Shown here one piece after another: positions 12,098 to 26,121 of a stretch of 64,000 bases of DNA. Every line of letters begins with the position of its first letter. Position 1 is the stretch's first letter. The position numbers were made by a program, and so were the translations under genes. The stretch is from positions 12,048,501 through 12,112,500 of the forward strand of contig OX940862.1 of assembly GCA_954871525.1 (NCBI GenBank), in the 5' to 3' direction. The notes under the pieces are model-generated. The model ran no database searches, was not told the origin of the DNA, and saw only the letters and a program-made list of their open reading frames with translations. The DNA comes from Parietaria judaica (lineage: Eukaryota > Streptophyta > Magnoliopsida > Rosales > Urticaceae).

Positions 12098-13352
12098 GGG
12101 TTAATTACGGCAAAAATACCCAATCTTTGGTCAAATTCTCACTCGTGTACCCAACCTCCATAAATGGCGGCAATAATACCCAAGCTCAGTATTTGGGAGT
12201 TGACCGAACAATTCCGTCCAACTCTGTTAGACAGCGTCCACGTGGCCGTCAAGGCTTAGCCACGTGGCCTTTAAAAACAAATTATTTCTTTATTTGAAAA
12301 AACAAATCTGTGTGGGCTCCCCGTCCTCCTCCTCTCACCCCCTCTCTCGGTGTTAGCCAACATGCCCTCTTTAGTCTTTATCTCCGTTGATCCCCGCCGC
12401 TCGCCGCTCCAGAATCCTTGATTACGATGTCTCCGTGCACGCTCAGTCATTGCAAATCTGTTTGATGTTCTAGACGGAAAAGGCGTGCACACTTTCTTGC
12501 TTTTAAGGCGTGTCCAAATCTGTAAAATTTCCTGGGCTTCGTCATCAGCGTTTCTACCCGGAAATAAGACCGGTCATGTACTCTTACGTTAACACATGCG
12601 TCTTTTCTCTGGCTTGCTTTCCCTGCAACCAAACAATCACAAATCGATCGATGAACTTCGATTAAATGAATAAATTCTCAGCGAACGAATGAGCATGAAG
12701 CAAATATTCCAAACTCGTATCTTTACTAACCCGGTCATCTTCTTCTTCTTCTTCCACTTCTCCTCTGCAACGAAGAGCACAAATTGATTTCTCTTGTGAA
12801 AAAACCCTAACAAAAATGAAATATAGAATTAGGAATTTCAGTTTGTTTGGCTTACGGGTGTGAGATTTGGATCGACATTCGAGCTCTGAGCTGAGCCAAG
12901 CTCTGTGCTCTCAACGCCTTCCCACGAACAACATCGCCGCACTGAGGACATGGCTGAGTTTTGAAGCGGTTTTGATGGCTACTTCTTCGCTTCAAAGAGG
13001 TAAATTGAACTCGTTTCGCCGCCGAACCGATTCGGAATCCCCCAAATCCAAACCCAGGCACATCGAAGCCGCAGAAAAATAACCAGAGAGCGAGGTAAAA
13101 AGAGAGAGTGATGACGGGGGCACGAAATTTTTTTTTTTCAGATTAAAAAAATGAAAATTAATAATAATGTGACACGTGGAAGCCACATGGCTAAGGCTTG
13201 ACGGCCACGTGGACGCTGTCTAACGGAGTTGGACGGAATAGGTCGGTCAACTCTCAAATATTGAGCTTGGGTATTATTGCCGCCATTTATGAAAGTTTGG
13301 TACACGAGTGAGAATTTGACCAAAAATTAAATATTTTTGCCGCAATTAACCC
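12098..13352. mobile_element. Non-autonomous MULE 1 (candidate Pack-MULE)
   Basis: A 1255-base element with terminal inverted repeats of about 172 bases (12098-12269 and 13181-13352), starting GGGTTAATTACGGC and ending in its complement. It is bounded by the exact 9-bp target duplication ATTAATTTA (12089-12097 and 13353-13361), the size typical of Mutator-like elements. No transposase is present. The interior (about 12270-13180) is richer in GC and on the minus strand shows plausible splice-bounded exons (13061-12856, 12764-12731, 12622-12588) that stay open when joined (GEVEEEEEDDR..GKQAREK). This suggests capture of a host gene fragment; the source gene is not recognised. Confidence 0.9.
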
Positions 13353-13755
13353 ATTAATTTAAGAAAAGTCACTATTTAATGAACTTTTGTTCTTTTGTTA
13401 AAAAAAGTGACAATACTGTAATATCCAATCATTCTTTTTCAAAACTGATGTTGAATCGAAAAACGATAATTATTGAAAATCGATAGCGGTAATACTTTGG
13501 TATAATCGTATATTTCATTTGGATTTAAGTATAAATCCTAAATAAGAGTATTTCTTATAACATTGGATAAAATAATATTGTCTATTAGTTCCTGATTTTA
13601 CAATAGGTAAAATTTTGGTTATTGATTTTTTTCGAGTAAGAAAAAGACATCGATATTAAAAACCGATATTCGAGATCCCGGAGACCGGGATAGAACTTTA
13701 ATTTACTCCTGCAAGTTACAAGTATATAATAGCAGTGATGAATGTGTGTGTTTGT

Positions 13756-13851
13756 TACGAGGCGAAGGAGACGGGTTTAGTTGCTCAAAGGCCGAGTGAA
13801 GGTGACGCCGCGGAGACCGTGGAGATCGGCGCGGGCGACTTGGTGGAGTTC
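13756..13851 (+). pseudogene. Truncated, frameshifted copy of cupin exon 2
   Basis: The segment from TACGAGGCGAAGGAGACG to GGCGACTTGGTGGAGTT matches bases 10757-10863 of the intact cupin gene closely. It lacks about 10 bases in the codons for PEGSAEA, has a one-base change in length after GAGACG, and ends abruptly before the PKGMSCTW codons. No exon 1 or splice acceptor is recognisable. It is a non-functional duplicate lying just beyond MULE 1. Confidence 0.88.
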
Positions 13852-14122
13852 ATAGTAAAAAAAACAAAACACGTGACTCACATTCTATGATGACGATGAT
13901 GATGAGATGATCAAGTTTATTGATTGGAAACCATACAGTTTGTGATTAAACACAATTGCAAGCACTGGTTGTTGACTGGTCTGGTGGTGACATACCTTTA
14001 GGAGGAGATGATGACATCACTCATGACGTGTCTCTCACTCACTCCCAAATGGATTCATCAACATCACAATCTTGTTCCAATCCCATCCACATGCTCTTTT
14101 TTTGTCTTTCTATTTTTTATTT

Positions 14123-14299
14123 CTGATCGAACCTCTCTAAATTATTAAGGTTGGGACCAGAGAAATTTATTATATTATCGAGTTTATTAATTTATCGAGG
14201 TAAAAATTAAACTACGTTAGTATAGTTGGGACCGGAAAAAATTATTAATTAATCAAAATATTAATTTATCGAGTATTAATTTATAGAAGTTCTATTGTA
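14123..14299. mobile_element. Emigrant/Lemi-like pogo MITE
   Basis: About 177 bases. The ends read CGAACCTCTCTAAATTATTA and, on the complement, TAGAACTTCTATAAATTAAT. Both resemble the Emigrant MITE terminus (AACCTCTATAAATTAATA, established knowledge), and internal TTGGGACC motifs are also typical. No ORF. Because the expected target duplication is only TA, the boundaries are approximate. Confidence 0.7.
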
Positions 14300-15406
14300 C
14301 TAAAGTATAAGTTAGATAAACCCTATTTATTCATCTCAACCCCAAACCTTTAATTTTTACTCATTTTGCAATTGATATATCTCCTCAAGAGAAACCGGGA
14401 CGCAGTCTTTCAAAAAAAAAAAAAAAGGGACGCAATCGATTGTGTCCCCGTTTCGCCCCGTTCTCAAAAAATCTGAGCCTTTAAAGATCATAATTGGTCT
14501 ACGAAAAACTATATTGTTATTTTTTAAAATACAATAAGACCTTCCACACATTTATTCGGACCCAATTTTCATCCGTAAATTTATCTTCTTCCACACATTT
14601 ATAATATATATATATATATATATTATACTGTAACCCAGATAATAATTGTTGTGAGAAACTTCAACTTTCTGTATGGGACCATGTCTAACCCTAATTGCAA
14701 TATTCATTGATGATTTGTGAAGGAGAGAGATTTGAAAAGAAACTTCAAACCAAGGAGATAAGTATGAGCGACATGTGCTTGCTCATACGGACAAGGACAA
14801 CAAGACAAATTAATCGAAAAGCTTGTTTGATCATGTAATATCAATTATTCAAACTTGATGTTGTGTTCATATACAAAAATTAGAGACCCTAACTATGTTT
14901 ACGCCTACGAGTCTGATATAACGTACCGAGAATTGAAATTCATAAAATGTTTTTGAGTAATTTATAACCGCGTTTTGGGTTCTAGTGCAATACAATATAC
15001 ACATAAGACTTAAGAGGTTCACCGAACTGCGCTACTACATATCAATAGTTGAGGAACACAGGTGAATATGCAAAAAAAAATTAAAATTTTTTCGTCTAAT
15101 ATTGAATATGCAAAATTGAAATACATATATTGTTACATGAGAAGAAAAATAATATACAGCTTAATTAATTTTTCTTTCTCTACTCTGACATGACTAATAC
15201 ACGATCTGACATATAAATGACTAGAATATTTAGCTCACTACTAGTCTCTAGATTTCTACTTCTTTTTTCAGTGCAAAAAGATTTTAAAAACCCTAGCTTG
15301 GCTTTTTATAATCTTTTTTTTTTCTTCACAAACTCTAATGATTAATTATTAATTAATCTGTACATTAAAATATTATAAACTAAGTCTCCTTTGCACTGGC
15401 CTTCTG
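14300..15406. other. 3' flank of the bHLH gene and AT-rich spacer
   Basis: It contains a short (TA)n tract near 14604-14622 and probably the 3' UTR of the bHLH gene at its right end. I see no coding exon or RNA gene. Confidence 0.5.
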
Positions 15407-17549
15407 TTATTGCTGCTTTCTGTTCGAGCACGTACACTTCGCACGAGTGTCCGAAAGTGTCTGAAAATCCATGATAATAATTAATATTCAATTAAATTAA
15501 AATTTCTAAAAGCTGTGAATGTATTCTAAAAGAGTTCTAATGATGATAGAAGGATGAGTAAATCTATGCAAAGATCTTTTTAGGGCAAATGTACCTGTAC
15601 TTGCTTTTGAAGGTCTTTAATGTACTCAACTGCCAAATCTAACATATCGGATGTGTTTGTTTGCTTCAAAACAGAGAATTCAAGACACAATTTTTAGTAA
15701 CAAAATTTATTATACCAATAGTTTTGTGATTTATTTGTAATTAATTTACCTTTTCCATGTTAGGTACGAGTTCTTGTAGCTTCCTCATACGTTCACTAAT
15801 TTTCGTCCTCCTCACCTGAAAATCAAGAGCGGTCGAGATTGTATTACTACAAATTCGGTCCGATTTTTTAAATCCACAATTTCAATTACTACATTTATAT
15901 TTATGTTCATATTTTTGTTATTGTGAAAACGGTGCGAGTATTTTTACTATTTTTAGGATTGCTTATATCTGCAATATCAATTACTACATTCTTGTTCATA
16001 TTTAGTTCTTGTGAATACGGTGTGAGTTTTTCGACTATTTTTACCACGTGAAAATATAGATTTGTAATTTTTGACGATGAATAATATTTCTATGATACCA
16101 TAGTAAAAATCAATTTTAAACTAGTAAATCTAAAATATAAACAATATAATAATTACCAGGCATATATTCATATCAGTAACAAACAAAAAATAATAATCTC
16201 TAAATTTACAAAATTAATACCTAAAAAATTGGACCTCACAATTGAAGTAAGCAGTGCCGATTACCGCTTGTGGTAGTGCAACTTTTACAGCATTATATTT
16301 TTGTATATATATATATATTTCTATATATATATATATATAAAATGAGAAAATATCGAGTACATAGTATCGGTCAATTCGGTTTTCGGTTTTTTATACTAGT
16401 AATTTAATAAAATGAAAAAGAATACCCTCTCGGCAATGCTTCGCGGGTGCGTGGCGCAACCGCGCTTGGCTCGGATCTTGCACGGCACGGAGTCCTGCAA
16501 CTGGAAGAACTTGTCGATAGCCGCCATTTCCGCCGACGTCTTCGGCAAGCTTAGGTGATGACTCAGCATCGGAGGCCTGTTCCCACTCTCCGCATTGATG
16601 ATCTAAACATTACTCGACAGTCAACGGTCAACGCAAGCCAAGCAAGAAAAGTCAAACCTCCAGGGACAATTCAACGACGGCGTAGCAGTGTAGTACCTGT
16701 TTGACCTCGTATTCGTCGTCGTAGTCGTCTCGCAGCCTCTTCAAGCCGGCGATGTTGCCGGAGGGGACGGACACGTCGTCCCACGGGTCCATCGGGAAGC
16801 CCCCGACAAGGCTCTTCTCGTCGGTGATCTCCACGATCGGACTCATCGGGCCCGTCGAAGAGGTTCTCTTCAGCCTATTCGGCGGCGAAAACGACGCGTC
16901 GTTGCTGCTCGGGGTGTTAATCCCGGCGACGCCTCTCATTCCAGCGAAACCTGCCAAACTTTACTAGTATCAGCATCGAGAAAACCTCGTGCATACGAGA
17001 GCCGGTACAAAGCCACGTACCGGTTATGTCGATATTCATATCGGCGAACCACCCGGCCGGCGAGCTGCTGTGCCGGATAAGTCCGGAGTTGTTGTTGGAA
17101 ACGCCGGTTTTCATCGCCGGAAAAACCGTCGAGTTCATCGAATACGGCAGCTCATTCCCGGAGCTGATTCCCTGGCTCGGCAATGGCGGCTTCGAGTTAC
17201 TACTCCGGTAAAAGATTGTCGCCGGTGCCGGAGATACCGTAGCCGGTGCCGGTGATGCCAAATTCTGCGGGTTGAGAATCGACGCCTTTGGCGGGTCGGA
17301 ATCTTCGAGAGGATCATTGCCGTCACCGCCGCTCATGAAGCGGGCGAAGATTCTCTCCGTCTCCGGGCTCGAGGGCCGGTTGAAGAACTGCTGGCAGAGC
17401 TCCCTGTCGAGGACGTCGTTGAAGAACGAGCTCGGGGCCGATCGGTAGCGAGCCAAGCCGGAGGTGGGCTGATGGCTCGGCTGCTGCTGGTGCTGAATTT
17501 GATGGTGGTGGTGGAGGCGGTGATGGTGGTGGTCGAGATCTGACTCCAT
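15407..17549 (-). CDS. bHLH transcription factor, bHLH122/bHLH130 (FBH-like) group
   Basis: Six exons: 17021-17549, 16697-16950, 16426-16602, 15750-15815, 15595-15663 and 15407-15460. Phases agree throughout and the product is 382 residues. The ATG at 17549 (MESDLDHHHH) is preferred over upstream non-ATG codons. The N-terminal half is His/Gln- and Ser/Pro-rich with the family signatures GLARYRSAPSSFF and, later, GLIRHSSSPAGWFADMN. The basic region and first helix are split between exons 3 and 4 (RGCATHPRSIAER / VRRTKISERMRKLQELVPNM), and the second helix is exon 5 (TSDMLDLAVEYIKDLQKQV). The last exon ends TLSDTRAKCTC..QQ, a common ending in this group. Position 5 of the basic region is Arg (315) rather than His, with Glu319 and Arg323 retained. 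Members bind E-boxes and act in flowering, stomatal or drought responses in Arabidopsis; the role here is inferred from family only. Expected in the nucleus. Confidence 0.93.
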
Positions 17550-18056
17550 GGCGTCCTCGATTCTGATCGGAGACAGAGCTTTAATGGCGATGGAAGTGGA
17601 CACTGTGTTGCTCGTCGTCGTCGTCTTCTTCTTCTTCCTCGTCAAGGAGAGAGAGAGAGAGAGAGGAACAAAGTATATTGCTTTGTGAAATAAGTTGCAC
17701 AGAAACTATAGTGCATCAGATTTGGTATGTTTTACGTTGGTGTGACGATAATGCCCCTGATGATGCGTATTATTTTCACGGGAGGGCCTTTTATTTAATT
17801 TAATTAATTATCGTACTGACTCGCATTCGCATATAATATAATAGATATACACGAATATTAAAGACTAGCCTAACGTTTAATATAAAATATATATAAATGG
17901 TTAGATCGTGTACACGTGGCATATGCTATTACAGGCTTGCTCTAATTTTGAAGGCGGAAAACGCCGTAATACTAATAGTAGCAACCTTTGCTTCGTTACT
18001 AGGGCAAGCTTATTTATAAAGTTTTTGTGGAGCAAAAATTAAGATTTATATTATTA

Positions 18057-18092
<36 letters not shown>

Positions 18093-21000
18093 CTCACTAT
18101 AACAGAGTACTCTTAACTTCTTAAGAATAAGTAAATAACCCATTTAATATATTATTTTTGTTTGTTTGTTACTCAAGAATCGATTTCATGAAAATAAAAC
18201 ATAAGAATTAGTCACATATATTTCAATAAAAATAACATAACTCTCACATAAAAATTAATGAATTCACATAATATAATCTACGTCAAAATAATAATCATAT
18301 AAAACTAAATTATTCGACAAATGAAGCGCATGTACCGAACTAAAATAGGCAAAATCAACTGCGTTTTTTAAGAAAATAAGCACTTTATGTGGATATATAA
18401 AATATAAACAAATCTCTATACTTGTTAGTCAAAAATAGAATAAAAAAATTAAATGACATTTATAATTGAAAAGCTTGTTATGAATCATTATTTCGCTCAC
18501 GTTCGCTCAGTTTAAAAATACTAATAGTTATAGCATAGCATGATTTGAAAATTAGTTCATCATAAAAAGGTTTCACATTTTATTTTGGTTTTAAATAACT
18601 TTGTTGTGTTAGTGTACAAGCAACATATTTATTCAACTTATAGTTAAATTATTGTGAATTTTTTCTCAAAATAAGCTAATTATTATAGAGAGAATCTAAT
18701 GGCCGACCGACCTAGTTATAATAATGGATTATAGGTGGAGATTTTTTACATTTAATTGTATGGTTTAAAATTAAAAGACTAAAAAACGGCTTTTCTTACT
18801 CACGGCTTAAATTGACTGCACCTATATGTCTCATGGTTGGACCACCATATATAATTGTGGATGTCTTTATATGTCACAACTCACAATTACACAAGCAAAC
18901 AAAGTAAAAACTTATTCACTTTTTTTTGCACTAAGTGTTTATTTTTCGGAGATTAAATTATATTTTTTTAGCTGATCTTACCAATTCCGCCATTAAAAAA
19001 TTAAATTAATATTTGATAAATTAATAATTTTAGTGATAAAAAAATTGTACAATTCTACTTTGTTTTCGTACGTGTTCTATTATATCTAGTTTAAGTTGAA
19101 CGTGAAGTACCTTAAAACATATAGTTATGCGTTCACTGCTTCCATTTTAAATTATTCGTGTAATATCTTGTATACGTTATACAAGGTATAGTTTTCAGTT
19201 GAGTTTTTATTTTTATATATTACTTAGAATGAGGATAGTATTGTTTATCTAAATTACATGTATTTACATGTAACACAATTTGTATGTACCAAGAGACATG
19301 TAATGAAGTTAATACTTGTCAAACCAACTTAGTTGTTTACGATCAAATTTAAATAGAATATGATTGAAATGACCTTATTAGATTTTCCTTTATTACACTT
19401 CTTTAATGCTTGAAATATACATTCTTTGTTATTTATAAATTTGAAGGGATAATATCTCCTAAATTACCAAGAAATCTTTTTTTAGTAAAAACAGTAACCT
19501 TATGGTTGACTTTGTATATTTATTTATTTATTTATTTATTTAATTGCTACCTTGACGAAAATGTGAATGGAACCCTAATTTTGTACATTGTCTATGCCAA
19601 AAAGATTGAGTAAATATCTAGCAATGACATTAATGCATTTAAAGACTTGAAAAGTCAATAAAATATGAATAAATATACGAAAAAGCTCTGCAATAAATAC
19701 AAAGGACAAAAATATGTGCCATATTTTTTATTTTATTTTTTTATGAAAAAAGGATTCAATCAATATGTATAGTTCGATCTGAAGTTTCAACTGGTTTAGA
19801 AAAGAATAAAAATGTTACTAGAGTTATTTGTAAAAATATGATGTCAGTTCTTCGATATTATATGCATTAATACACGCATATAGTTACGTATATAAGAATT
19901 GACGTTAATTTACCTTATAAAGTAGGTTATCTTATCGTTGTGATCATGTCCAAGCTTTCGTATACATATTTTGGTATAGAAATATCATATATATAATATA
20001 TATATATATAAATATATTTATCGCGGATTCAAACCTAAAAAATTAACGTCTAGTAGACAAAAATAACAATCTCTAACCTTAGAGAAAGATAATACTATCG
20101 TTTAAGCTTTTCGCTATTTATTTACCAAAATATTCCTACTTATTGATATTTGTTTTTTCATGATTTCGGATCTACGACCACTTACTAATTCTTATAAAAC
20201 ATTCTTTTTAGATAAAAAAATAAAAATAAAATTAAACAACAAAGTTGATGGTTATTTTATTTTTAAAACGAGAATCAAATATGAACAATAGCTAGATAAG
20301 TACGTTATGAAATGATAAATAAACTGCTCCTTTCGGAATTCACGTTGAATTTTCTTAAGATCAAAATTGATGAATGTGAAGAAATTTTCAACTAACAGTT
20401 ATTATACTATGACTATCACTAATTGGAAGCACAAAATGGACGATTTTTTCATTTGTCCACACACCACTCTAAAATATTACGTCACGTTCCAACAAAGCTA
20501 ATATATATGACATAATATATCGTAGATATAAAATTCCATCACTTTTGGAGATGTTAGAAAGTAGAAAGTGGAAAATACTAAAAACAATATTAACCTGATA
20601 ATTGATTAGTAAATTAATTCATCTGAAAATAATATATTAGTTCTGGCTTAATCACGATGTGACACGCACGGTCATCTAATTAGATTAAATTTAATAAAAT
20701 ACGTGTATTTACTTATATTAAGTGGCATACGGTGGGGACCACAAAGGACACGCGTAATGCAAATACGCAAAGCAACAATTTTCAATTATTTAATTTGCCC
20801 CACTCTGTCTCACTCTTCAATGAGCTGGTCTTCTCTTATTCGTAAAGACAAAATAGTCCCTTTCTTGCATTAGTTTATTTCTTTAATCACGATGGCAATT
20901 TTGTCTTACCACTGCATTAATTAAGTTGAGCTGTCCCTTTCCTTCCTCCCTTTTAATTTTTCTATTAAAAATAATTTACTTTATATTTTGGTACTTTTCC

Positions 21001-22494
21001 ACCACAACAAAAAATAAAATAGTAATAATTTGGTTTCGTAATTAATTGTCACTATATTTGGATAAAAAGATTTAAATTAGATCAACTCTAATTAAACTAA
21101 AATATATAAACACTAACAAATACTTCATAAAAAACACGAAACAAATACCCCATCTGAATTGATCCAACTTTATATATTTTCATCATATATATATAAATAT
21201 ATTTAAAATCAGTTATATAATTTAATTACTATATAGAAGCTCATTGTTTGCCTTTACCAATAATGCTCTTGATTTTGTATTAAAAAGTAAAAATCTTATA
21301 GATATAAATATGCAGATAATTTATGTGGGACTATAAAGTCTGTGATGAAGAAAAAGTTACTAATTAATTTATTTCAAAAGGGATTTTATTAAATCTTATC
21401 TTTAAGTTTCCTCAAAGGTCATATTATATTTATTGCAGTGATTAATCTATTTACCTATTCATTTAGTTTGACTATTGAAAAGGGTTAATGCCAGCTGACA
21501 GTGATTAATATAGTTTAGTTTAGTTAACGGCCAATTAGAATGTTCACCTCTGATTTTTAAATTATATAATTTACTAGCTTCCAGATCTTGTTCAAAATAA
21601 ATAAACACACATATAATAGCGTTTTAAATAAATAAATTCACAACAGTGCTCAGTGATTACTAGCCACTAATTAATTAGATTATTAGATTATGATCTTAGT
21701 GATGTAAACGTTTCGGCTTAATTCATCATTCGTGACATGTGCCAAAAAAAAAATCCTAAAGAATAAAGATTATAATTTTTGTTTGGTCACCCACAACACT
21801 TTGTTAGGCAAAAGAAAAAGAAAAAAAAAACTCTTCTATAAGTATATAAATATTGTTATTAACATCGTTTACTTTCGACTACCATTTAATTTAAGTAGTT
21901 CTCTAATAACATATGTGTTTTTAATTTTGAGAAAAATAGTTCTTAAAAAACTACAAATCCTTAAAAATGAAGAAATGACCCTACCATTTTTGTTGTCAAC
22001 CATGGCATTTAGTTTGATTGAGATTGAAATGAGTATTGACAAAATAGCCACAACAAATTTTATTATGCTCACAGCCATATATTATATTACAAGGATATGG
22101 TAGGTAGACTTTCATCTTATTCTGTTTTAAATTGTATCATAACATCTTCCTATAGTTTACTTTAAATTAGACTCTAGAGTCTTTCAAAACAAAAAATTAG
22201 ACTCTTAGAGCAAGTCTTGAGTTTTCGGGAATTACCGGTAGTTTATCACAGGTCGGCAGAGTGTACCGATAAAAAATATTTATATTAGTTATTATCGTTT
22301 TATGATTTATTGAAAGTTAACTAGTATTCATCAAAGGCGAGAATTAATCAAGAAATAAAATGATAAAAAATAGTGACTCATTCTCAAATTTATATTAAAA
22401 AAACTAATTATGCTATAAAAAAACCAAATAATATTATATAAACCATACCAATACCTTAATAATTGATACATCAATAAAATTAATCCAATACTAT

Positions 22495-22541
<47 letters not shown>

Positions 22542-25427
22542 TCATAGTGAATATAGAATACACACAATATATGGTCAGAGCCGACCTTAACTATAGGCGA
22601 AAAAGAAGAGCGCATCGGGCCCCCAAATTTGAAGGGCCCTAATTTTATTAGATATAGTATTGTATACTTAATTACGTATAAAATAAATATATTTTTAAAT
22701 ATTTTAAGGGCCCAAAAATATATTTAGGGCGTCGACTGTAAAAGACAAACTCAGGACATATTTGTTACGAACTGATATACTCATAAAATTGTTTACTTCC
22801 AATCTAAACTTCTAGACTTGAAGGAGTTGAGAAAAAGAAAAGATTAAGCTCATACACATTTCCATTTCCAATAGAGACACAAAATGGCTCGTGTTTGTGG
22901 TTTAAGCATAGAGTACCTCTTATTGAATCTATGATTAGGATGCTTAATCTCGATCTAATGAATGTATTAAGAGATTAATAATGATCCAAACCGAGTTGGG
23001 GACAGGCGATCTTTTGTACCGATACAGCCAGCTCATGTTACTTTTTAATTATTTTATATTATAAAAATATAGTAAAACAAATGGTGTTGAATCCAAAGTA
23101 AATTTGTTTGAAACTTGAGCATTTGTCAAGCAACATATGCACAATGAGATTGTCGTATTCGATCTTTGCACAAATGCTTATGTAAGTTTCAAACTAATTT
23201 ATGTTTAATATAATTTATCCTTGGTATCAATGATCTTATATACATTTTAATATTTATTCACAATCTAAAGTCTACGATCTATCCACATGGCTAAACAATA
23301 CCTTAAAGCCATCAATTTTGTGAAGGTCTTAGCCTTTTAGGTAGAAATGTTGAATGTGGGCAATTTTATTTTATGAAAAACAATAATAGCACAAGTACGT
23401 GTAATTTAAATAAATTTGACAGCATATTATTTTTTATAAAAAAATATAAGCTTTTTCGTTAAATTCAAATATAATCAATTGTTATAATTGTTGCGTGTTA
23501 ATTTTGCAATAATCTATAGATTATTACTTTGATCATATTCAATATTGACTTTGATAATAGAAGATTCATTTCAACCAAAATCTACTCATTTTAATTGAAT
23601 ATATCTATATGACTTGAAAAGAAGTTCAAATTTTGCACAAGTTGATTCCTTTCTCTTTGGAGAATGCCTAACTTATGCAATAAGTGAGTCTATGTAGTAA
23701 GCAATAATGGATATGTCTTTGGGGGGAGAATATATAAAAGACTTAGACCAATTGTCTCGTATTGGTATGAAGATTATTTGGAATATATTTTTGAGGCTAG
23801 GATTCCCACAATTTTGGCACCATGATGTGGAACAAAGTTCACTATGTCATTTTGGTGTCACTTTTTGCTTTTAATAATGTTGGGGGGGTAAAATTGCAAG
23901 AATATATTCGTTTCATAAAAGCTCATACCATCAATCCAAGGATAATTTCTTCATTTGGGAACTTATACAAGAAAAAAAGAAAAAACTTGTTGCAAGTGCC
24001 AAGTAGTGCTCGACACACGGATGAGCACGGGTTGCCCACGTCCATTGCATGTCTAGCCCGTATTAGATTGGGCAGCGGGCACTCGTGACTTTCTCTTTTT
24101 CTTTCATCCTCTAAAACTGGTATATATGATTTGTTAGAATAAGCAGGAAAAAAGTTGGGACGGAATTGTCCGTCCTCTTTGTCATAATAGATTGGTTTTG
24201 TCCGCCTTGATTATATGTGTCGATCTTTAGATTCCACGACCACTTAGAAGATGAGGCGAGCAGGTCCACCCGTAATCCGACGGTCCAAAATAGCCTTGAA
24301 GTACACTTTTTCTTTGGTTATTGGTTAACAAAAGAATAATTATTATCTCTTATCTCATCTTTCTTTTTACCAAACAAGTTGAATAATACTTTAGGTGATC
24401 AAATTAATAAGGATAATGACTGAGATCACATGATTGAATGTGTTACAGTTGTTAAATATTGATTAGCAAATCATGACGTTCAATCTCAAATACTAATAGC
24501 CGAAATAAGGATTTGACTAAGTTATCTTTTCTTTCACACATGACATGGATATCTCCCTAATCATTCATGTGAATTAGAGGATCAAACTGTGAACAAAATG
24601 AATATTTAGGGTCCTATAAAGTGGAAGAACTAACTCAAAAGGTCAACAAGTGTGATGATAAAAATAAAAAGATGGGGCCAAAAGCCAATTTTGAGACTGC
24701 ATTTCATGATGACCCCATGACTCATTTATTTAATAATATTAATCTTAACTTTTTTTGGAAACATTTTTTCTTTCATTTCAATGTCAAATTGGGGTTGAAT
24801 TCAGATGCTTTGTGATAAAAACAAGTTCAATTATGAGCCGGAGAATTTATCCGAATGGGATTGATTCATTTGGATAATTCATAAAATATGTATCTTTTGT
24901 CTTTGGTAATTAAGACTTGAAAGGTAAACAAAATTAAGTGTGAAGATTTATATGTTGCTCCTATTTTTAGTGCTTTTTTTCGTTGTCTGTTTGTTATGAC
25001 TTGCCTTTCCTTTTTTGGGTTGCTTTTGCTTAATACTCAACGAAAATAAACATTTGGTGTATTCGAATATACTTAACCTTTACTTTTCACATTTATTCAT
25101 TCATTATTGCCTGGTGGGCAGTGACGCATTGCCGACTCCAAAATGGTCAATCGGTCCATTTATACATCAATTCTCAATTTGTCATCCATCCCTTTTCGGT
25201 TCACAACACCGGTTTTTAAAATCGGTATTGGAATTGGAAAATACCCGATTCAAAATGACCGGGTGTTTACTATACTCTGATTCATTCCCGCGTTCGATTG
25301 AAAAATTGATTCCGATTTTCTGTTTATTGATTTTGAAAAATTGATATTAAGAAAATGTTTTTAGAACCAAATTTTATGAAGAGATCTCTCATTTTGGATG
25401 TTTCTCTACATTAATTTGTAGTTATTT
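17550..25427. other. Gene-free AT-rich region, left part of a 20-kb gap
   Basis: Nearly 8 kb with very low GC. It begins with the bHLH promoter (a GA run at 17647-17663 in the likely 5' UTR). Simple repeats include (TA)n at 18058-18089 and (ATT)n at 22497-22541. A segment at 22570-22740 with GGGCCC motifs looks like a transposon remnant but has no identifiable ends. No exon with coding character, no tRNA and no rRNA was found; short ORFs are chance. Confidence 0.6.
22497..22541. repeat. (ATT)n microsatellite
   Basis: About 15 uninterrupted ATT units. Confidence 0.95.
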
Positions 25428-25436
25428 ATATAAAAC

Positions 25437-26071
25437 GGGTAATTAGCGGCATAAGTGGCCAAAGTTTTCGAATTTCCTTAGGCATGATGCCAATGCCTAA
25501 AAACGACGGCAAAAGTCCCCAATGTGCACTAATCACTCTAATCACAAAATTTCATCCAACTAATTGGATGGATGTTAGTCAACTAATGATGTGGCAGTGT
25601 TGACCGCCACACGGACAACCACATGGCATGCCACGTCATTTTTAATTTGTTTCCACATCATTATTTAATTAGTCGTGATATTGTTAATAAATATATAAAT
25701 TTATTTCATATTTATTTTACTTTATTAAATTATCATAAGATGTAAGTATTTAAAACTCTTAAGTAGGATAATATTTACAACTTCAGTAGTATTTTCAACA
25801 ACTAACCGAAAATAAACTTATAAGTAGGATACTATTTACAACTTTAGTAGTATTTTCAACCACTACCCGAAAAATGACGGATAATAATCGAAAAGATATC
25901 TCACATATTAATGGATATGTTTGTTATTTAAATTGTTATATCCATTACATCTTGACAACAAATATCTTTGATGTAGTAATTTAGTGCTTTGTTTATCTGG
26001 GTTTGGTCATGGTTTCAAAATACAAATACAAAATATTTTGATTACTTATTTGGATGACACGTGGGACAGCT

Positions 26072-26121
<50 letters not shown>

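Noticed and set aside
22570..22740. GGGCCC-rich segment, possibly a retro- or hAT element
   Set aside because: No terminal repeats or target duplication could be found, so it is only mentioned as a possible remnant; the same applies to 59310-59520.
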